From Amycolatopsis camponoti (lineage in GTDB: Bacteria > Actinomycetota > Actinomycetes > Mycobacteriales > Pseudonocardiaceae), in NCBI RefSeq assembly GCF_902497555.1, contig NZ_CABVGP010000002.1, forward strand, positions 632,501-696,500: a stretch of 64,000 nucleotides of DNA, written 5' to 3'. The position numbers and the translations under genes were made by a program. This document shows, in pieces, positions 35,050 to 43,538 of this stretch. Position 1 is the first letter of the stretch. Each line of letters opens with the position of its first letter. The notes under the pieces are model-generated. The model saw nothing but the letters and a program-made list of their open reading frames with translations. It did not search any database and had not been told where the DNA came from.

Positions 35050-35819
35050 CGGCGCACCGCCACGGCGACCAGGTCGAGGCTCGCGTCGAGGTCGTCACCG
35101 TGGATGTCGAACCCGGTCGCGTCGATAGCGGCCACGTCGGCGAGCAGCGCCTCCGGCCAGGCGGCTTGGCCGGGCAGCGAGCCCATGACCACGTCGAGCT
35201 GGGCGTCGATGATCGAACCGCCGTACCGCTCGTCGAGCGCGCGGACAGCCTCGCCGTGGTGCAGGCCGTGGAGCGCTTCGACGTCGAAACCGGCCTCGGC
35301 GAGGAGTCCGGCCAGCTCGGCCGGCGCCAGCTCGCGGGTGTGGAACGGGTTCAGCGGCGTGTCGCTGTCCGGGGTGAAGGTCAGCCGGTTCGGCGTCGTG
35401 ACCAGCAGTTTGCCGCCCGGCGACAACACCCGCCGGCACTCGGCGAGGAACCCGGCCTGATCCCACAGGTGCTCGATGACCTGGAAATTGGCCACGACGT
35501 CGACAGCGCCGTCGCCCACCGGCAGGAAAGCGAGGTTCGCCCGGGCGACGGCGACTTCGGGGTAGCGGCGGGCGACGTGCTCGGTCGTCGGCACGTCGTA
35601 GTCCAGGGCGAGCACCCGGCGGGCCGTCGTCGCGAGGAGGCTCGCGCCGTAGCCCTCGCCGCAGCCGGCTTCGAGCACCTTCGCGTCCGCGCAGTGGGGG
35701 AGCAGGGCGAGGTAGGCGGCCTCGTGGCGGCGGAACCAGTAGTTCTCCTCGGCGATGCCGGGGACGGTCCGTTCGCCGGTCAGGTGCAGCGCCTCGGCCC
35801 GGGTGGCTGGGGTGGTCAC
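35046..35819 (-). CDS. Class I SAM methyltransferase, Rv3030-like
   Basis: 257 residues from the GTG at 35819, preferred because TAGGGT lies seven bases before it (leaderless pattern); a GTG eight codons upstream is possible. SAM motif VLEAGCGEGYGASLLA, acidic ALDYDVPTTEH, NFQVIEHLWDQ and GGKLLVTTPNRLTF fit this family. By synteny it would methylate a sugar or glycolipid during polymethylated-glucan synthesis, but the acceptor is not proven. First gene of the operon with GH57 and the peroxidase; divergent from a membrane protein gene. Confidence 0.88.
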   Translation of the reverse strand: MTTPATRAEALHLTGERTVPGIAEENYWFRRHEAAYLALLPHCADAKVLEAGCGEGYGASLLATTARRVLALDYDVPTTEHVARRYPEVAVARANLAFLPVGDGAVDVVANFQVIEHLWDQAGFLAECRRVLSPGGKLLVTTPNRLTFTPDSDTPLNPFHTRELAPAELAGLLAEAGFDVEALHGLHHGEAVRALDERYGGSIIDAQLDVVMGSLPGQAAWPEALLADVAAIDATGFDIHGDDLDASLDLVAVAVRR

Positions 35820-35872
35820 CTCCGCGACCCTAGCGGGTGTCACGTCCGGCCCGGCCGTCTCGTTCCGTGGTC

Positions 35873-36298
35873 ATGCAACGGACCATCACCCGCGTTCTGC
35901 TCGTCCTCTTCGGCCTGATCGAGGTCCCGATCGGACTGTGGCCACTGATCACACCAATCGGCTTCTACCAGGACTTTCCCGGCGTCCGCACGGGCTGGGT
36001 TTCGATGGACGGCCCCTTCAACGAACACCTGCTGCGCGACTTCGGCGGCCTCAACCTGGCGCTCGCGGCCACGCTGATCGGCGCCGCCGTGATCGGCACC
36101 ACAGCAGTCGCGCGGCTGGCGGCGATCGCCGCCTTGCTCTTCGGCGTGCCGCACTTCTTCTACCACCTCGGGCACGTGTCGCATTTCGAGACGATCGACC
36201 AGGTGCTCATCATCGGGTTGACGGGGCTCAGCGCGCTGGTGCCGCTGGTGCTCCTGGCGATTCCCGGCCGCCGGGTCAGTACACCGGTGACACCGTGA
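35873..36298 (+). CDS. Four-helix membrane protein
   Basis: 141 residues. Hydrophobic helices at about 7-27, 61-80, 83-100 and 110-129. A conserved-looking loop GFYQDFPGVRTGWVSMDGPFNEHLLRDFGGLNLA (read in parts) and HFFYHLGHV are typical of a small actinobacterial membrane family without known function. ATG chosen; an in-frame GTG lies two codons upstream. Ends 23 bases inside the convergent DegV gene. Confidence 0.75.
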   Translation: MQRTITRVLLVLFGLIEVPIGLWPLITPIGFYQDFPGVRTGWVSMDGPFNEHLLRDFGGLNLALAATLIGAAVIGTTAVARLAAIAALLFGVPHFFYHLGHVSHFETIDQVLIIGLTGLSALVPLVLLAIPGRRVSTPVTP

Positions 36299-37121
36299 TG
36301 CCGAGCGCGCCCGGGCCGAGGTGCGCGCCGATGACCGTGCTCGCTTCGACGACCATGCTCTCGGCCATCGCCGGGACCCGGCGTTCGATCTGCCGGCCGA
36401 TCTCGAGTTCGTGGTCGCTCGCGCCGAACCGCGTAACGGCGATGTCGGCGCGGAAGCCGCCGGACTTCTTGACCGCGAGATCGACCATCTTGGCCAGCGC
36501 CCGCCGCGTGCCGGGGACGCGGGCAAGCGGCGCGACCTCGCCGTCCTTGACCGTGAGCAGCGGCTTGATCGAGAACGCGGTGCCGAGCATCGCCTGCGCG
36601 GCGCCGATCCGCCCGCCTCGGCGCAGGAACTCCAGCGTGTCGACGTAGATGAACTCGGTGCTGGTGAAGCACCGGCGTTCGGCGGCTTCGATGACCCGGC
36701 CGGCGTCCCCGCCCGCCGCGGCCGCGCGGGCCGCCGACACCGCGGCGAAGCCCAGGCTCATCCCGGTGGTGCGGCTGTCCAGGACGTGCACCGGGATGCG
36801 CACCTGCTGGGCGGCCTCCCGGGCCGCGCGGACGGTGTCGGACATGCGGCCGGAGATGTGGATGCTGACGATGGCGGTCGCGCCGGAGGCGGCCGCTTCC
36901 TGGTAGGTCCAGAAGAACGCCCCCGGATCCGGGGGCGAGGTGGTGATCGTGTGCCCCTCTCTCATGGCGTTGATCACCTCGCCGCGGTCGAAGCGGTTTT
37001 CGTCGTCGAAGTGACCACCCAGGTTCAGCTGGATCTGGACGACTCCGATGGCCCAGCGGGAGGCGACGAGGTCGGGCAGGCAGGAGCTCGAGTCGGTGAT
37101 GACGGCGATGCGCGAGGGCAT
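36276..37121 (-). CDS. DegV-family fatty-acid-binding protein
   Basis: 281 residues. N-terminal DSSSCLP loop, TTSPPDPGAFFWTYQEA, VSIHISGRMSDTV and VLDSRTTGMSLGFA are the fatty-acid carboxylate-binding motifs; the C-terminal domain holds DTLEFLRRGGRIG and FSIKPLLTVKDGEV. DegV (FakB-like) proteins hold a fatty acid for phosphorylation by FakA or for transfer. No FakA gene is nearby. It sits between the glucan locus and etfBA, as in related genomes. Confidence 0.93.
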   Translation of the reverse strand: MPSRIAVITDSSSCLPDLVASRWAIGVVQIQLNLGGHFDDENRFDRGEVINAMREGHTITTSPPDPGAFFWTYQEAAASGATAIVSIHISGRMSDTVRAAREAAQQVRIPVHVLDSRTTGMSLGFAAVSAARAAAAGGDAGRVIEAAERRCFTSTEFIYVDTLEFLRRGGRIGAAQAMLGTAFSIKPLLTVKDGEVAPLARVPGTRRALAKMVDLAVKKSGGFRADIAVTRFGASDHELEIGRQIERRVPAMAESMVVEASTVIGAHLGPGALGITVSPVY

Positions 37122-37364
37122 GGTGGGGGAGGTTAATGCCTGACACCCACTGCGAGTATGCCGTGGTTGGTCCGATCGGACGAACGGCAGTTCGGGTGGG
37201 GCAACCGGTCGACTACCGGGACGATGGTCCCATTAGATTGCGCATCCAGGTGAATGGCGTCACCTCGGCGGGTCCTGGCGGCGGAATGGCCCTAATCTAC
37301 CGGCCAGTAGAGCACTGACCCGTGGTGCGTCCGCGGGCCACAACCGGGAGGTCGAAGAAGACCC
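37122..37364. promoter_or_regulatory. Spacer before etfBA with palindrome GTCCGATCGGAC
   Basis: 243 bases upstream of etfB. A perfect 12-bp palindrome GTCCGATCGGAC lies at 37170-37181, and a TAGATT hexamer at 37234-37239 could be a -10 element, though no good -35 is found. A 60-residue open frame here lacks features of a gene. Regulation is inferred only from position. Confidence 0.35.
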
Positions 37365-38150
37365 ATGACCAACATCGTTGTCCTGGTCAAGCAGGTACCG
37401 GACACCTACTCGGAGCGAAAGCTCAACGGGTCCGACCACACCCTTGACCGCGAATCCGCCGACGCCGTGCTCGATGAGATCAACGAGAAGGCCGTCGAAG
37501 AAGCGCTGAAGATCAAGGAAGCCGGCGAGGGCGAGGTCACTGTGATCTCGGTGGGCCCGGCCCGCGCGACCGACGCCATCCGCAAGGCGCTGTCCATGGG
37601 CGCCGACAAGGCCATCCACGTCTCCGACGAGGCGCTGCACGGCTCCGACGCCATCGCCACCGCCAAGGTGCTCGCCGCCGCGATCGCGAAGGTCGAAGGC
37701 TACGACCTGATCATCGCCGGCAACGAGTCGTCCGACGGCCGCGGCGGCGCCATCCCGGCGATCCTCGCCGAGCTGCTCGGCCTGCCGCAGGTCACCTACG
37801 CGCGTGAGGTCACGGTCGAGGGCACGACCATCAAGGCCGTCCGCGAGACCGAGGACGGCCTGACCCGCCTCGAGGCGAGCCTGCCCGCGGTGGTCAGCGT
37901 CGGCGAGAAGATCAACGAGCCGCGCTACCCGTCCTTCAAGGGCATCATGGCCGCGAAGAAGAAGCCGGTCGAGACGTTCACCATCGCCGACCTGGGCATC
38001 GACGCGGGCGAGGTCGGCCTCGGCAACGCGTGGTCCACCGTGACCGAATCCTCGCCGAAACCGCCGCGCACCGCCGGTGAGAAGGTCGAGGACGAGGGCG
38101 ACGGCGGCACCAAGGTCGCCGAGTACCTGGTCGGCCAGAAGCTCATCTGA
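37365..38150 (+). CDS. etfB: Electron transfer flavoprotein beta subunit
   Basis: 261 residues. NIVVLVKQVPDTYSERKLNG start, DEINEKAVEEALKIKE, the AMP-binding IIAGNESSDGRGGAIPAILAE region, and VGEKINEPRYPSFKGIMAAKKK, the recognition loop for partner dehydrogenases. EtfB with EtfA carries electrons from acyl-CoA and other dehydrogenases to the quinone pool. It lies 29 bases before etfA with a GAGGAGG site in between, a standard operon. Confidence 0.96.
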   Translation: MTNIVVLVKQVPDTYSERKLNGSDHTLDRESADAVLDEINEKAVEEALKIKEAGEGEVTVISVGPARATDAIRKALSMGADKAIHVSDEALHGSDAIATAKVLAAAIAKVEGYDLIIAGNESSDGRGGAIPAILAELLGLPQVTYAREVTVEGTTIKAVRETEDGLTRLEASLPAVVSVGEKINEPRYPSFKGIMAAKKKPVETFTIADLGIDAGEVGLGNAWSTVTESSPKPPRTAGEKVEDEGDGGTKVAEYLVGQKLI

Positions 38151-38179
38151 CAACGGCTCTTCGAGGAGGATCAAAGAAC

Positions 38180-39139
38180 ATGGCTGAAGTACTCGTCCTC
38201 GTCGACCACGTCGACGGTGAGGTCAAGAAGGTCACGCTCGAGCTGCTGACCGCGGCCCGCGCGCTCGGTGAGCCGTCGGCGGTCGTCGTCGGCCCGACCG
38301 GGACCGCCGCCAAGGCGAAGCAGTCGCTGGCTTCCCACGGTGCCGCCAAGGTGTATGTCGCCGAAGGTGACGACGCCGCGAACTACCTGGTCACGCCCAA
38401 GGTGGACGTCCTCGCCGCGCTGGCGCAGCAGGCGTCCCCGGCCGCCGTGCTCGTCACCGCCAGCGGTGAGGGCAAGGAGGTCGCCGCCCGCCTGGCCGTG
38501 CGCCTGGGCTCCGGCCTGATCTACGACGCCGTGGGCGTCAACGGCGACGGCGTCATCGACCAGTCCATCTTCGGTGGCGCGTTCTCGGTGAAGTCGAAGT
38601 CCGCGAAGGGCGCGCCGATCGTCTCGATCCGCCCGGGTGCGGTCGAGGCCGAGCCGGCCGAGGGTGCGGCGGCCGAGGAGACCGTCGAGCTCCCGGCCAC
38701 CGACGCGGCGAAGTCGACCAAGATCACCGGCGTCGAGCCGGTGACCGGCGGTGACCGTCCGGAGCTGACCGAGGCCTCGATCGTGGTCTCCGGTGGACGT
38801 GGTGTCGGCTCGGCGGAAAAGTTCGACGTCGTCGAGAAGCTGGCCGACTCGCTCGGCGCGGCTGTCGGCGCGTCGCGCGCCGCCGTCGACTCCGGCTACT
38901 ACCCGGCGCAGTTCCAGGTGGGCCAGACCGGCAAGACCGTGTCGCCGCAGCTGTACATCGCGCTCGGCATCTCCGGCGCGATCCAGCACCGCGCCGGCAT
39001 GCAGACGTCGAAGACGATCATCGCCGTCAACAAGGACGCGGAGGCGCCGATCTTCGAGATCGCCGACTTCGGCATCGTCGGCGACCTGTTCAACGTCGCG
39101 CCGCAGCTGACCGAAGCGGTCGAGAAGCGCAAGGGCTGA
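38180..39139 (+). CDS. etfA: Electron transfer flavoprotein alpha subunit
   Basis: 319 residues. The N-terminal domain resembles EtfB; the C-terminal FAD-binding domain contains [46 protein letters not shown] (in parts) and [21 protein letters not shown]. Length and motifs are typical and intact. Partner of EtfB in beta-oxidation electron transfer. A strong hairpin follows the stop at 39150-39185. Confidence 0.96.
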   Translation: MAEVLVLVDHVDGEVKKVTLELLTAARALGEPSAVVVGPTGTAAKAKQSLASHGAAKVYVAEGDDAANYLVTPKVDVLAALAQQASPAAVLVTASGEGKEVAARLAVRLGSGLIYDAVGVNGDGVIDQSIFGGAFSVKSKSAKGAPIVSIRPGAVEAEPAEGAAAEETVELPATDAAKSTKITGVEPVTGGDRPELTEASIVVSGGRGVGSAEKFDVVEKLADSLGAAVGASRAAVDSGYYPAQFQVGQTGKTVSPQLYIALGISGAIQHRAGMQTSKTIIAVNKDAEAPIFEIADFGIVGDLFNVAPQLTEAVEKRKG

Positions 39140-39149
39140 TCCGACGCTC

Positions 39150-39185
39150 CGAAGGGCCTTCCGGGACCACCCGGAAGGCCCTTCG
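39150..39185 (+). terminator. Terminator hairpin after etfA
   Basis: Perfect 16-bp stem with core GAAGGGCCTTCCGGG, loop ACCA, arms at 39150-39165 and 39170-39185, eleven bases after the etfA stop. A short TTTCC follows at 39190. Confidence 0.85.
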
Positions 39186-39297
39186 CGCGTTTCCGGGACC
39201 TGAGAGAAGCCTGAGAACCCGCCATTAACTGAACGTGCACTAATCGGTCATCGGATGGCACTCTCCGCGGTTTCCTCCGCGCGGGTAAACCTTGACC

Positions 39298-40080
39298 ATG
39301 ACGACGTCACAGCTCCTCGTCAGCACTGATCAGGCGGGTGCCGACCTTCCCGCGGACGCTCCCCGGTACTCCCTTCTCGTCGCCCATGCGAACGAAGAAG
39401 TGGTCGCCGCGCAGAAGCTGCGTCACCGCGTTTTCGCCGAGGAGATGGGCGCGCGGCTGCACTCGCCGGTCGCCGGTCTCGACGCCGACGAGTTCGACGA
39501 GTTCTGCGACCACCTCGTGGTCCGCGACGACAACACGGGCGAGATCGTCGGCACCTACCGGATGCTGCCACCGGACCGCGCCGCGCAGGCCGGGAAGCTC
39601 TACGCCGACAGCGAGTTCGACCTGAGCGCGCTCGACGCGCTGCGGCCGTCCCTGGTCGAAACCGGGCGGTCGTGCGTGCACCCGGACCACCGCAGCGGCG
39701 CCGTCGTCAGCCTGGTCTGGGCCGGGATCGCCCGCTACATGCTGCTTTCCGGCCACCGCTACCTCGCCGGCTGCGCGTCGGTCCCGCTGGTCGACGGCGG
39801 GTCGTTCGCCGCCGGCGTCTGGGACGTCCTGCGCACCAAGCACTACTCGGACGAGGCCACGCGCGTCTCGCCGCTGATCCCGTGGGACGCGTCGGGGATC
39901 GAACGCCCCGCCCGCTCGATCCTGCCGCCGCTGATCAAGGGCTACGTCCGGCTCGGCGCCAAGGCCTACGGCCCGCCCGCGCTCGACGCCGACTTCGGCG
40001 TCGCGGACTTCTTCGTCGTGCTGGACCTGCACAACGTCGACGAGCGCTACCTGAAGTTCTTCCTCGGGGTCCAGGTATGA
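39298..40080 (+). CDS. GNAT-type N-acyltransferase, OlsB-like (Rv3027c-like)
   Basis: 260 residues. [45 protein letters not shown] and [21 protein letters not shown] (in parts) match the acyl-ACP:amino acid N-acyltransferase group that includes OlsB, which makes lyso-ornithine lipid. The ATG overlap with the downstream PlsC-like gene (ATGA) mirrors olsB-olsA pairs. ATG at 39298 is preferred over an in-frame TTG six bases earlier. The product, ornithine lipid or another acyl-amino-acid, is inferred. Confidence 0.82.
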   Translation: MTTSQLLVSTDQAGADLPADAPRYSLLVAHANEEVVAAQKLRHRVFAEEMGARLHSPVAGLDADEFDEFCDHLVVRDDNTGEIVGTYRMLPPDRAAQAGKLYADSEFDLSALDALRPSLVETGRSCVHPDHRSGAVVSLVWAGIARYMLLSGHRYLAGCASVPLVDGGSFAAGVWDVLRTKHYSDEATRVSPLIPWDASGIERPARSILPPLIKGYVRLGAKAYGPPALDADFGVADFFVVLDLHNVDERYLKFFLGVQV

Positions 40081-40961
40081 GCCACGCCTGGATGCCGTCC
40101 TCGCCGTGCGGCGACGGCTGCCTGACCGACGCCGACCCCGTGGTCGCTTTTCCCCGGCGCGTCTTGCGCGTCACCGCGGCGGTCTTCGTCGTTTTTTCGG
40201 CGTTGCTGACGGCGCCCCTGCTGCTGGTGTCGTGGGGTCGCGAGCGCCGGGTCCGGCTGATCTTCCGCGGCGTGCTGCGGGCGTTCGGCGTCCGGCTGGA
40301 CATCCACGGCGGCGAGGACTTCCTGACCGCGCCCGCCGGCCGTGGTGCGCTGGTGGTCAACAACCACATCTCGTGGCTGGACATCGTCGCGATCAACGCG
40401 CTGCGTCCGATGCGCGCGCTGGCCAAGAAGGAGATCGCGAGCTGGCCGGTGCTGGGCGGCCTGGTCCGCCGCGGCGGCAGCATCTTCCTCGACCGCGAGC
40501 GGCTGACGACACTGCCGGCCACGATGGCGTCCCTGGCCGACGCACTCAGGACGGGCTCGCTGGTGAGCGTGACGCCGGAGGGCACGACCTGGTGCGGACT
40601 GGCGTCCGGTCGGTTCACGACGGCGACGTTCCAGGCGGCCATCGACGGTGGCGTCCCGGTCCGCCCGATCGCGCTCAGGTACCGCCTCGCGGACGGCCGC
40701 GAGACGAGCCGTCCGGCGTTCATCGGCCCGGAGTCGCTGATCGCGTCCCTGCGCCGGGTCGCGGCGCTGCGCGGGCTGGCGCTCGAGATCCACATCTGCC
40801 CGGAGATCGCGCCGGGGCGCGCGGAGAACCGTCGTGAGCTGGCGGCGCTCGCCGAGGCGGCGGTGCATTCGGCGCTGGGGACGGTGCAGATCCCGGCCCA
40901 GCAGCGGCGGCGGACTCCGCGTCCCCAGCCGGTCCCCCTGGTTTCGCCTCCCGCGAACTGA
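40077..40961 (+). CDS. PlsC-like acyltransferase, OlsA-like (Rv3026c-like)
   Basis: 294 residues. One N-terminal membrane helix (about 32-52), then the acyltransferase motifs NNHISWLD (His97, Asp102, HX4D), GSIFLDRE and PEGTT (Glu168, Gly169). It transfers a second acyl chain to a lyso-lipid. Coupled by ATGA to the N-acyltransferase gene, so an O-acylation step after N-acylation is the likely job; lysophosphatidic acid acylation is the alternative. Cysteines near the N-terminus (CGDGC) are unusual. Two hairpins follow. Confidence 0.9.
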   Translation: MSHAWMPSSPCGDGCLTDADPVVAFPRRVLRVTAAVFVVFSALLTAPLLLVSWGRERRVRLIFRGVLRAFGVRLDIHGGEDFLTAPAGRGALVVNNHISWLDIVAINALRPMRALAKKEIASWPVLGGLVRRGGSIFLDRERLTTLPATMASLADALRTGSLVSVTPEGTTWCGLASGRFTTATFQAAIDGGVPVRPIALRYRLADGRETSRPAFIGPESLIASLRRVAALRGLALEIHICPEIAPGRAENRRELAALAEAAVHSALGTVQIPAQQRRRTPRPQPVPLVSPPAN

Positions 40962-41060
40962 TCCGGGCTCTGTCGCCGCGATCCGGCGACAGACCCGGAT
41001 CGGGAGGCGTTCGCGGTTTTGTAAGCGCGGGCCTGTCATCGTGATCCGATGACAGGCCCG
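40951..41060 (+). terminator. Double hairpin after the acyltransferase pair
   Basis: Hairpin 1: GATCCGGG/CCCGGATC around CTGTCGCC/GGCGACAG, with outer arms CCGCGAAC (40951-40958) and GTTCGCGG (41009-41016), then TTTT. Hairpin 2: perfect 14-bp stem CGGGCCTGTCATCG (41028-41041) with 41047-41060. Together they form a strong terminator against read-through into the convergent oxidoreductase gene. Confidence 0.8.
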
Positions 41061-41157
41061 TTCGATCGACTCCGAGTTCGCGCCGGTTCGTCTGGACTCA
41101 CTCGGCTCGCGGTGATCTCGGCTCCGTACTGCCCGGGAGATCTCCAGCCCGGTCCGT

Positions 41158-42060
41158 TCAGCCGACAGCGAGCGTGAGCTTCCCTCCGGGATGCCCGTTC
41201 TCGCTCTCGACCTGGGCAGTGGCGGCCTCGGCGAGTGGGTAGCTCTTGCCCTGGGCGATGCGGAGGCCGTGGTCGGTCACCCAGCCGGCGATCCCGGTCA
41301 GGACCTCACGCGACTGGTCGCCTCCGCTCGAGAACGGGATGTCCAGCTCGAACGCGGCGCCGTCGGCGATGGTGATGATCCGGTCTTTCGTGCCCCGCAG
41401 CTCGACCGACCCGGGCAGCACTCCGTGTCCGGTGGCGTCGAACACGGCGTCCACCGGCCCGGGCGCGGCTTCGCGGACCCGGTCCAGCCAGCCGTCGCCG
41501 TAGAGCACCGGGACGACGCCCAGCGACTTCAGGTCGTCGAGGTTCCGGCTGCCGGCGGTGCCGATGACGGTCAGCCCCTGGGCGACGGCGACCTGCGCGG
41601 CGAACCGCCCGACCGTGCCGCTGGCGCCGTGGATCAGCAGCGTCTCGCCTTCGCGGACCTCGAGCAGCCTGAGGACGCGAAGCGCCGTCTCGCCGGCGAC
41701 CGGCAATGCCGCGGCGTCCGCCCACGAAATGCCGGTGGGCTTCGGCGCGAGCGTCTTCGCCAGCGCGTACTCGGCGTACGCGCCGGTCTCCGACCAGCCG
41801 AACACCTCGTCACCGACGGCGAAGTCCGCGCCCTCGCCGACGGCGTCGACGACGCCCGCCACCTCCAGACCAGGGATGTGCGGGAAGGCGACTTGGAAGC
41901 TCTGCTGCATGAAGCCGTTGCGGATCTTCCAGTCGACCGGGTTGATCCCGGCGGCCCGGATGGCCAGCCGCACCTGTCCCGGGCCGGGCTCCGGCACCGG
42001 AACCTCGGACAGCTGCAGGACGTCCGGCCCGCCGTAGGCGGAGAAGGTGATCGCTCGCAT
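41158..42060 (-). CDS. NADP-dependent quinone oxidoreductase-like (MDR) enzyme
   Basis: 300 residues. Medium-chain dehydrogenase/reductase without the structural zinc lobe: N-terminal AYGGPDVLQLSEVPVPEP, GINPVDWKIRNG, PGLEVAGVVDAVG, then the nucleotide motif GASGTVGRFAAQVA and the AGSRNLDDLKSLG segment after beta-2. It likely reduces quinones or enones using NADPH. The ATG at 42060 begins the family homology. Divergent from the LuxR-type regulator gene across 150 bases, which might control it. Confidence 0.9.
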   Translation of the reverse strand: MRAITFSAYGGPDVLQLSEVPVPEPGPGQVRLAIRAAGINPVDWKIRNGFMQQSFQVAFPHIPGLEVAGVVDAVGEGADFAVGDEVFGWSETGAYAEYALAKTLAPKPTGISWADAAALPVAGETALRVLRLLEVREGETLLIHGASGTVGRFAAQVAVAQGLTVIGTAGSRNLDDLKSLGVVPVLYGDGWLDRVREAAPGPVDAVFDATGHGVLPGSVELRGTKDRIITIADGAAFELDIPFSSGGDQSREVLTGIAGWVTDHGLRIAQGKSYPLAEAATAQVESENGHPGGKLTLAVG

Positions 42061-42210
42061 GGTGTTCGCTGCGCTCCTCGGGTCTGTGACTTCGAATGTC
42101 CTCTCCAAGGAGTCAACTCGCGCCGCTATTCCGCCGAACCACCCGGACGAGCAGTGTTCACTAGCCGGACGAGCAGGCTGCGCCTTCGCGGACGCGCCTA
42201 CCTTGGACGC

Positions 42211-43494
42211 ATGGACGCTTCCTGGTCGGATCCGCGACACGTGCTGGACGTCGTCCAGCGGCTGTTGTCGGCGCCGCGGCCGCACCTCCTGCTCGGGTTC
42301 TCCGCCGAGCTGGGGAAGCTGATCCCGCACCGCGCGGCGGCCATGCAGACCGGCGACTGTCCGCGCAGCCCGCTCAAGGTCGTCGGCGACCAAGTGATCG
42401 CCGACGCCGTGACGAGCGTCGAGCTGCAACGGCTGGTCGACCGCAGCGAGCCGGGCAAGGCCCTGGTGGTCGACGGCGTACTGGGCGGCGTCGAGCGCCG
42501 TCTCGTCCTTCTTTCGTCGATGCCGGCGGTCGGCCAGGGCGCGGTGCTGGCTGTCGTTCCGGAGGACACCGAACTGCCGGCGGCTGAACTGGAGCTGGCC
42601 GCGCAGCTGTGGCACGTCCTCAGCACCGACGCGGGCCAGCGCGCGGCCGACCCAGGCCCGGAGGTCCTGGCCGGCAACCTCGCGGCGGCCACGGCTCGGG
42701 CCCAGGCGATCACCGACCTCGGCCAAACCCACGCGGCGGCTCTGACCACGCTCCTGGCGGTGCTGCGCTCCGGACGTCTCTCCGACGTCGTCGCCCGCCG
42801 CACCGCGGTCGACCTGGCCACCGACTCGCTGCTGGAGCTGAAAGGCGTCATCGATCGCGACCAAGCCATGTCCGAGGAACGGGCTGGCACGGCCTTCGCC
42901 CTGCTCCGGACCCAGCTCGCCGACTTGGTCCGCCACACCGAGGTCGAAGTCGACTTGGTCGACCCGGCCGGTGACGCGTCGCTTCCACAGGACATCGCCC
43001 ACACAGCGCGGACGATGACGCGCGGGCTGGTGCTCGCCGCCTTGGACCGTCCGACGACCACGCGCCTGCGGGCGTCGTGGCGGCTCGACGGCCCGGTGCT
43101 GCGGATCACGGTCCGCGACGACAGCCCCGAGGTCGCCGACGCGATCCCCGCCCGCGGCTTGACCGACCGGCTCGCCACCCTCGGCGGTCACTGGGAGGTC
43201 GACGCGGTGCCGGGCTGGGGCACGACGGTCACCGCGGTCCTCCCGCTCGGCATCGCCGAACCGCCGGAACTGCGTCCGCTCGACCGGCTCAACCCGCGCG
43301 AGGTCGAGGTCCTGACCGGGATCTCGCAGGGCCGGCGCAACCGGCAGATCGCCGAGCAGTTGCAGCTCAGCGAGCACACCGTGAAGTTCCACGTCCGCAA
43401 CATCCTCGACAAGCTGGACGTGAGCTCCCGCGGCGAGGCCGCCGCGCTGGCTCGCGACCTGCGCCTGGAGCCGGTGGCGCGCCGGACGGCCTGA
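42211..43494 (+). CDS. Kinase-like/LuxR HTH fusion regulator
   Basis: 427 residues. The N-terminal ~130 residues look GAF-like. Residues about 170-215 resemble a dimerisation helix pair, and about 240-345 resemble a histidine-kinase ATPase lobe: VLRITVRDDSPEVADA and the G-box end GWGTTVTAVLPL. The N-box Asn and a clear phospho-His are absent, so catalysis is doubtful. A LuxR HTH closes the protein (LNPREVEVLTGISQGRRNRQ, LSEHTVKFHVRNILDKLDV). TACCTT six bases before the ATG suggests a leaderless mRNA. There is no receiver domain. Confidence 0.85.
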   Translation: MDASWSDPRHVLDVVQRLLSAPRPHLLLGFSAELGKLIPHRAAAMQTGDCPRSPLKVVGDQVIADAVTSVELQRLVDRSEPGKALVVDGVLGGVERRLVLLSSMPAVGQGAVLAVVPEDTELPAAELELAAQLWHVLSTDAGQRAADPGPEVLAGNLAAATARAQAITDLGQTHAAALTTLLAVLRSGRLSDVVARRTAVDLATDSLLELKGVIDRDQAMSEERAGTAFALLRTQLADLVRHTEVEVDLVDPAGDASLPQDIAHTARTMTRGLVLAALDRPTTTRLRASWRLDGPVLRITVRDDSPEVADAIPARGLTDRLATLGGHWEVDAVPGWGTTVTAVLPLGIAEPPELRPLDRLNPREVEVLTGISQGRRNRQIAEQLQLSEHTVKFHVRNILDKLDVSSRGEAAALARDLRLEPVARRTA

Positions 43495-43500
43495 ACCGGC

Positions 43501-43531
43501 TTGACCTCCAGCGGGCTGGAGGTTGCACGCT
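43501..43531 (+). promoter_or_regulatory. MerR-type promoter of the MFS gene
   Basis: TTGACC (43501-43506), 19-base spacer, CACGCT (43526-43531). The spacer holds a perfect palindrome ACCTCCAGC-GG-GCTGGAGGT (43504-43523). A 19-base spacer with a central palindrome is the hallmark of promoters activated by MerR-family proteins. Transcription would begin at the ATG of the MFS gene. No MerR gene lies nearby. Confidence 0.75.
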
Positions 43532-43538
43532 GCTGATC

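Noticed and set aside
37136..37318. 60-residue open frame before etfB
   Set aside because: No ribosome site, no motif, and it covers the likely etf promoter region.
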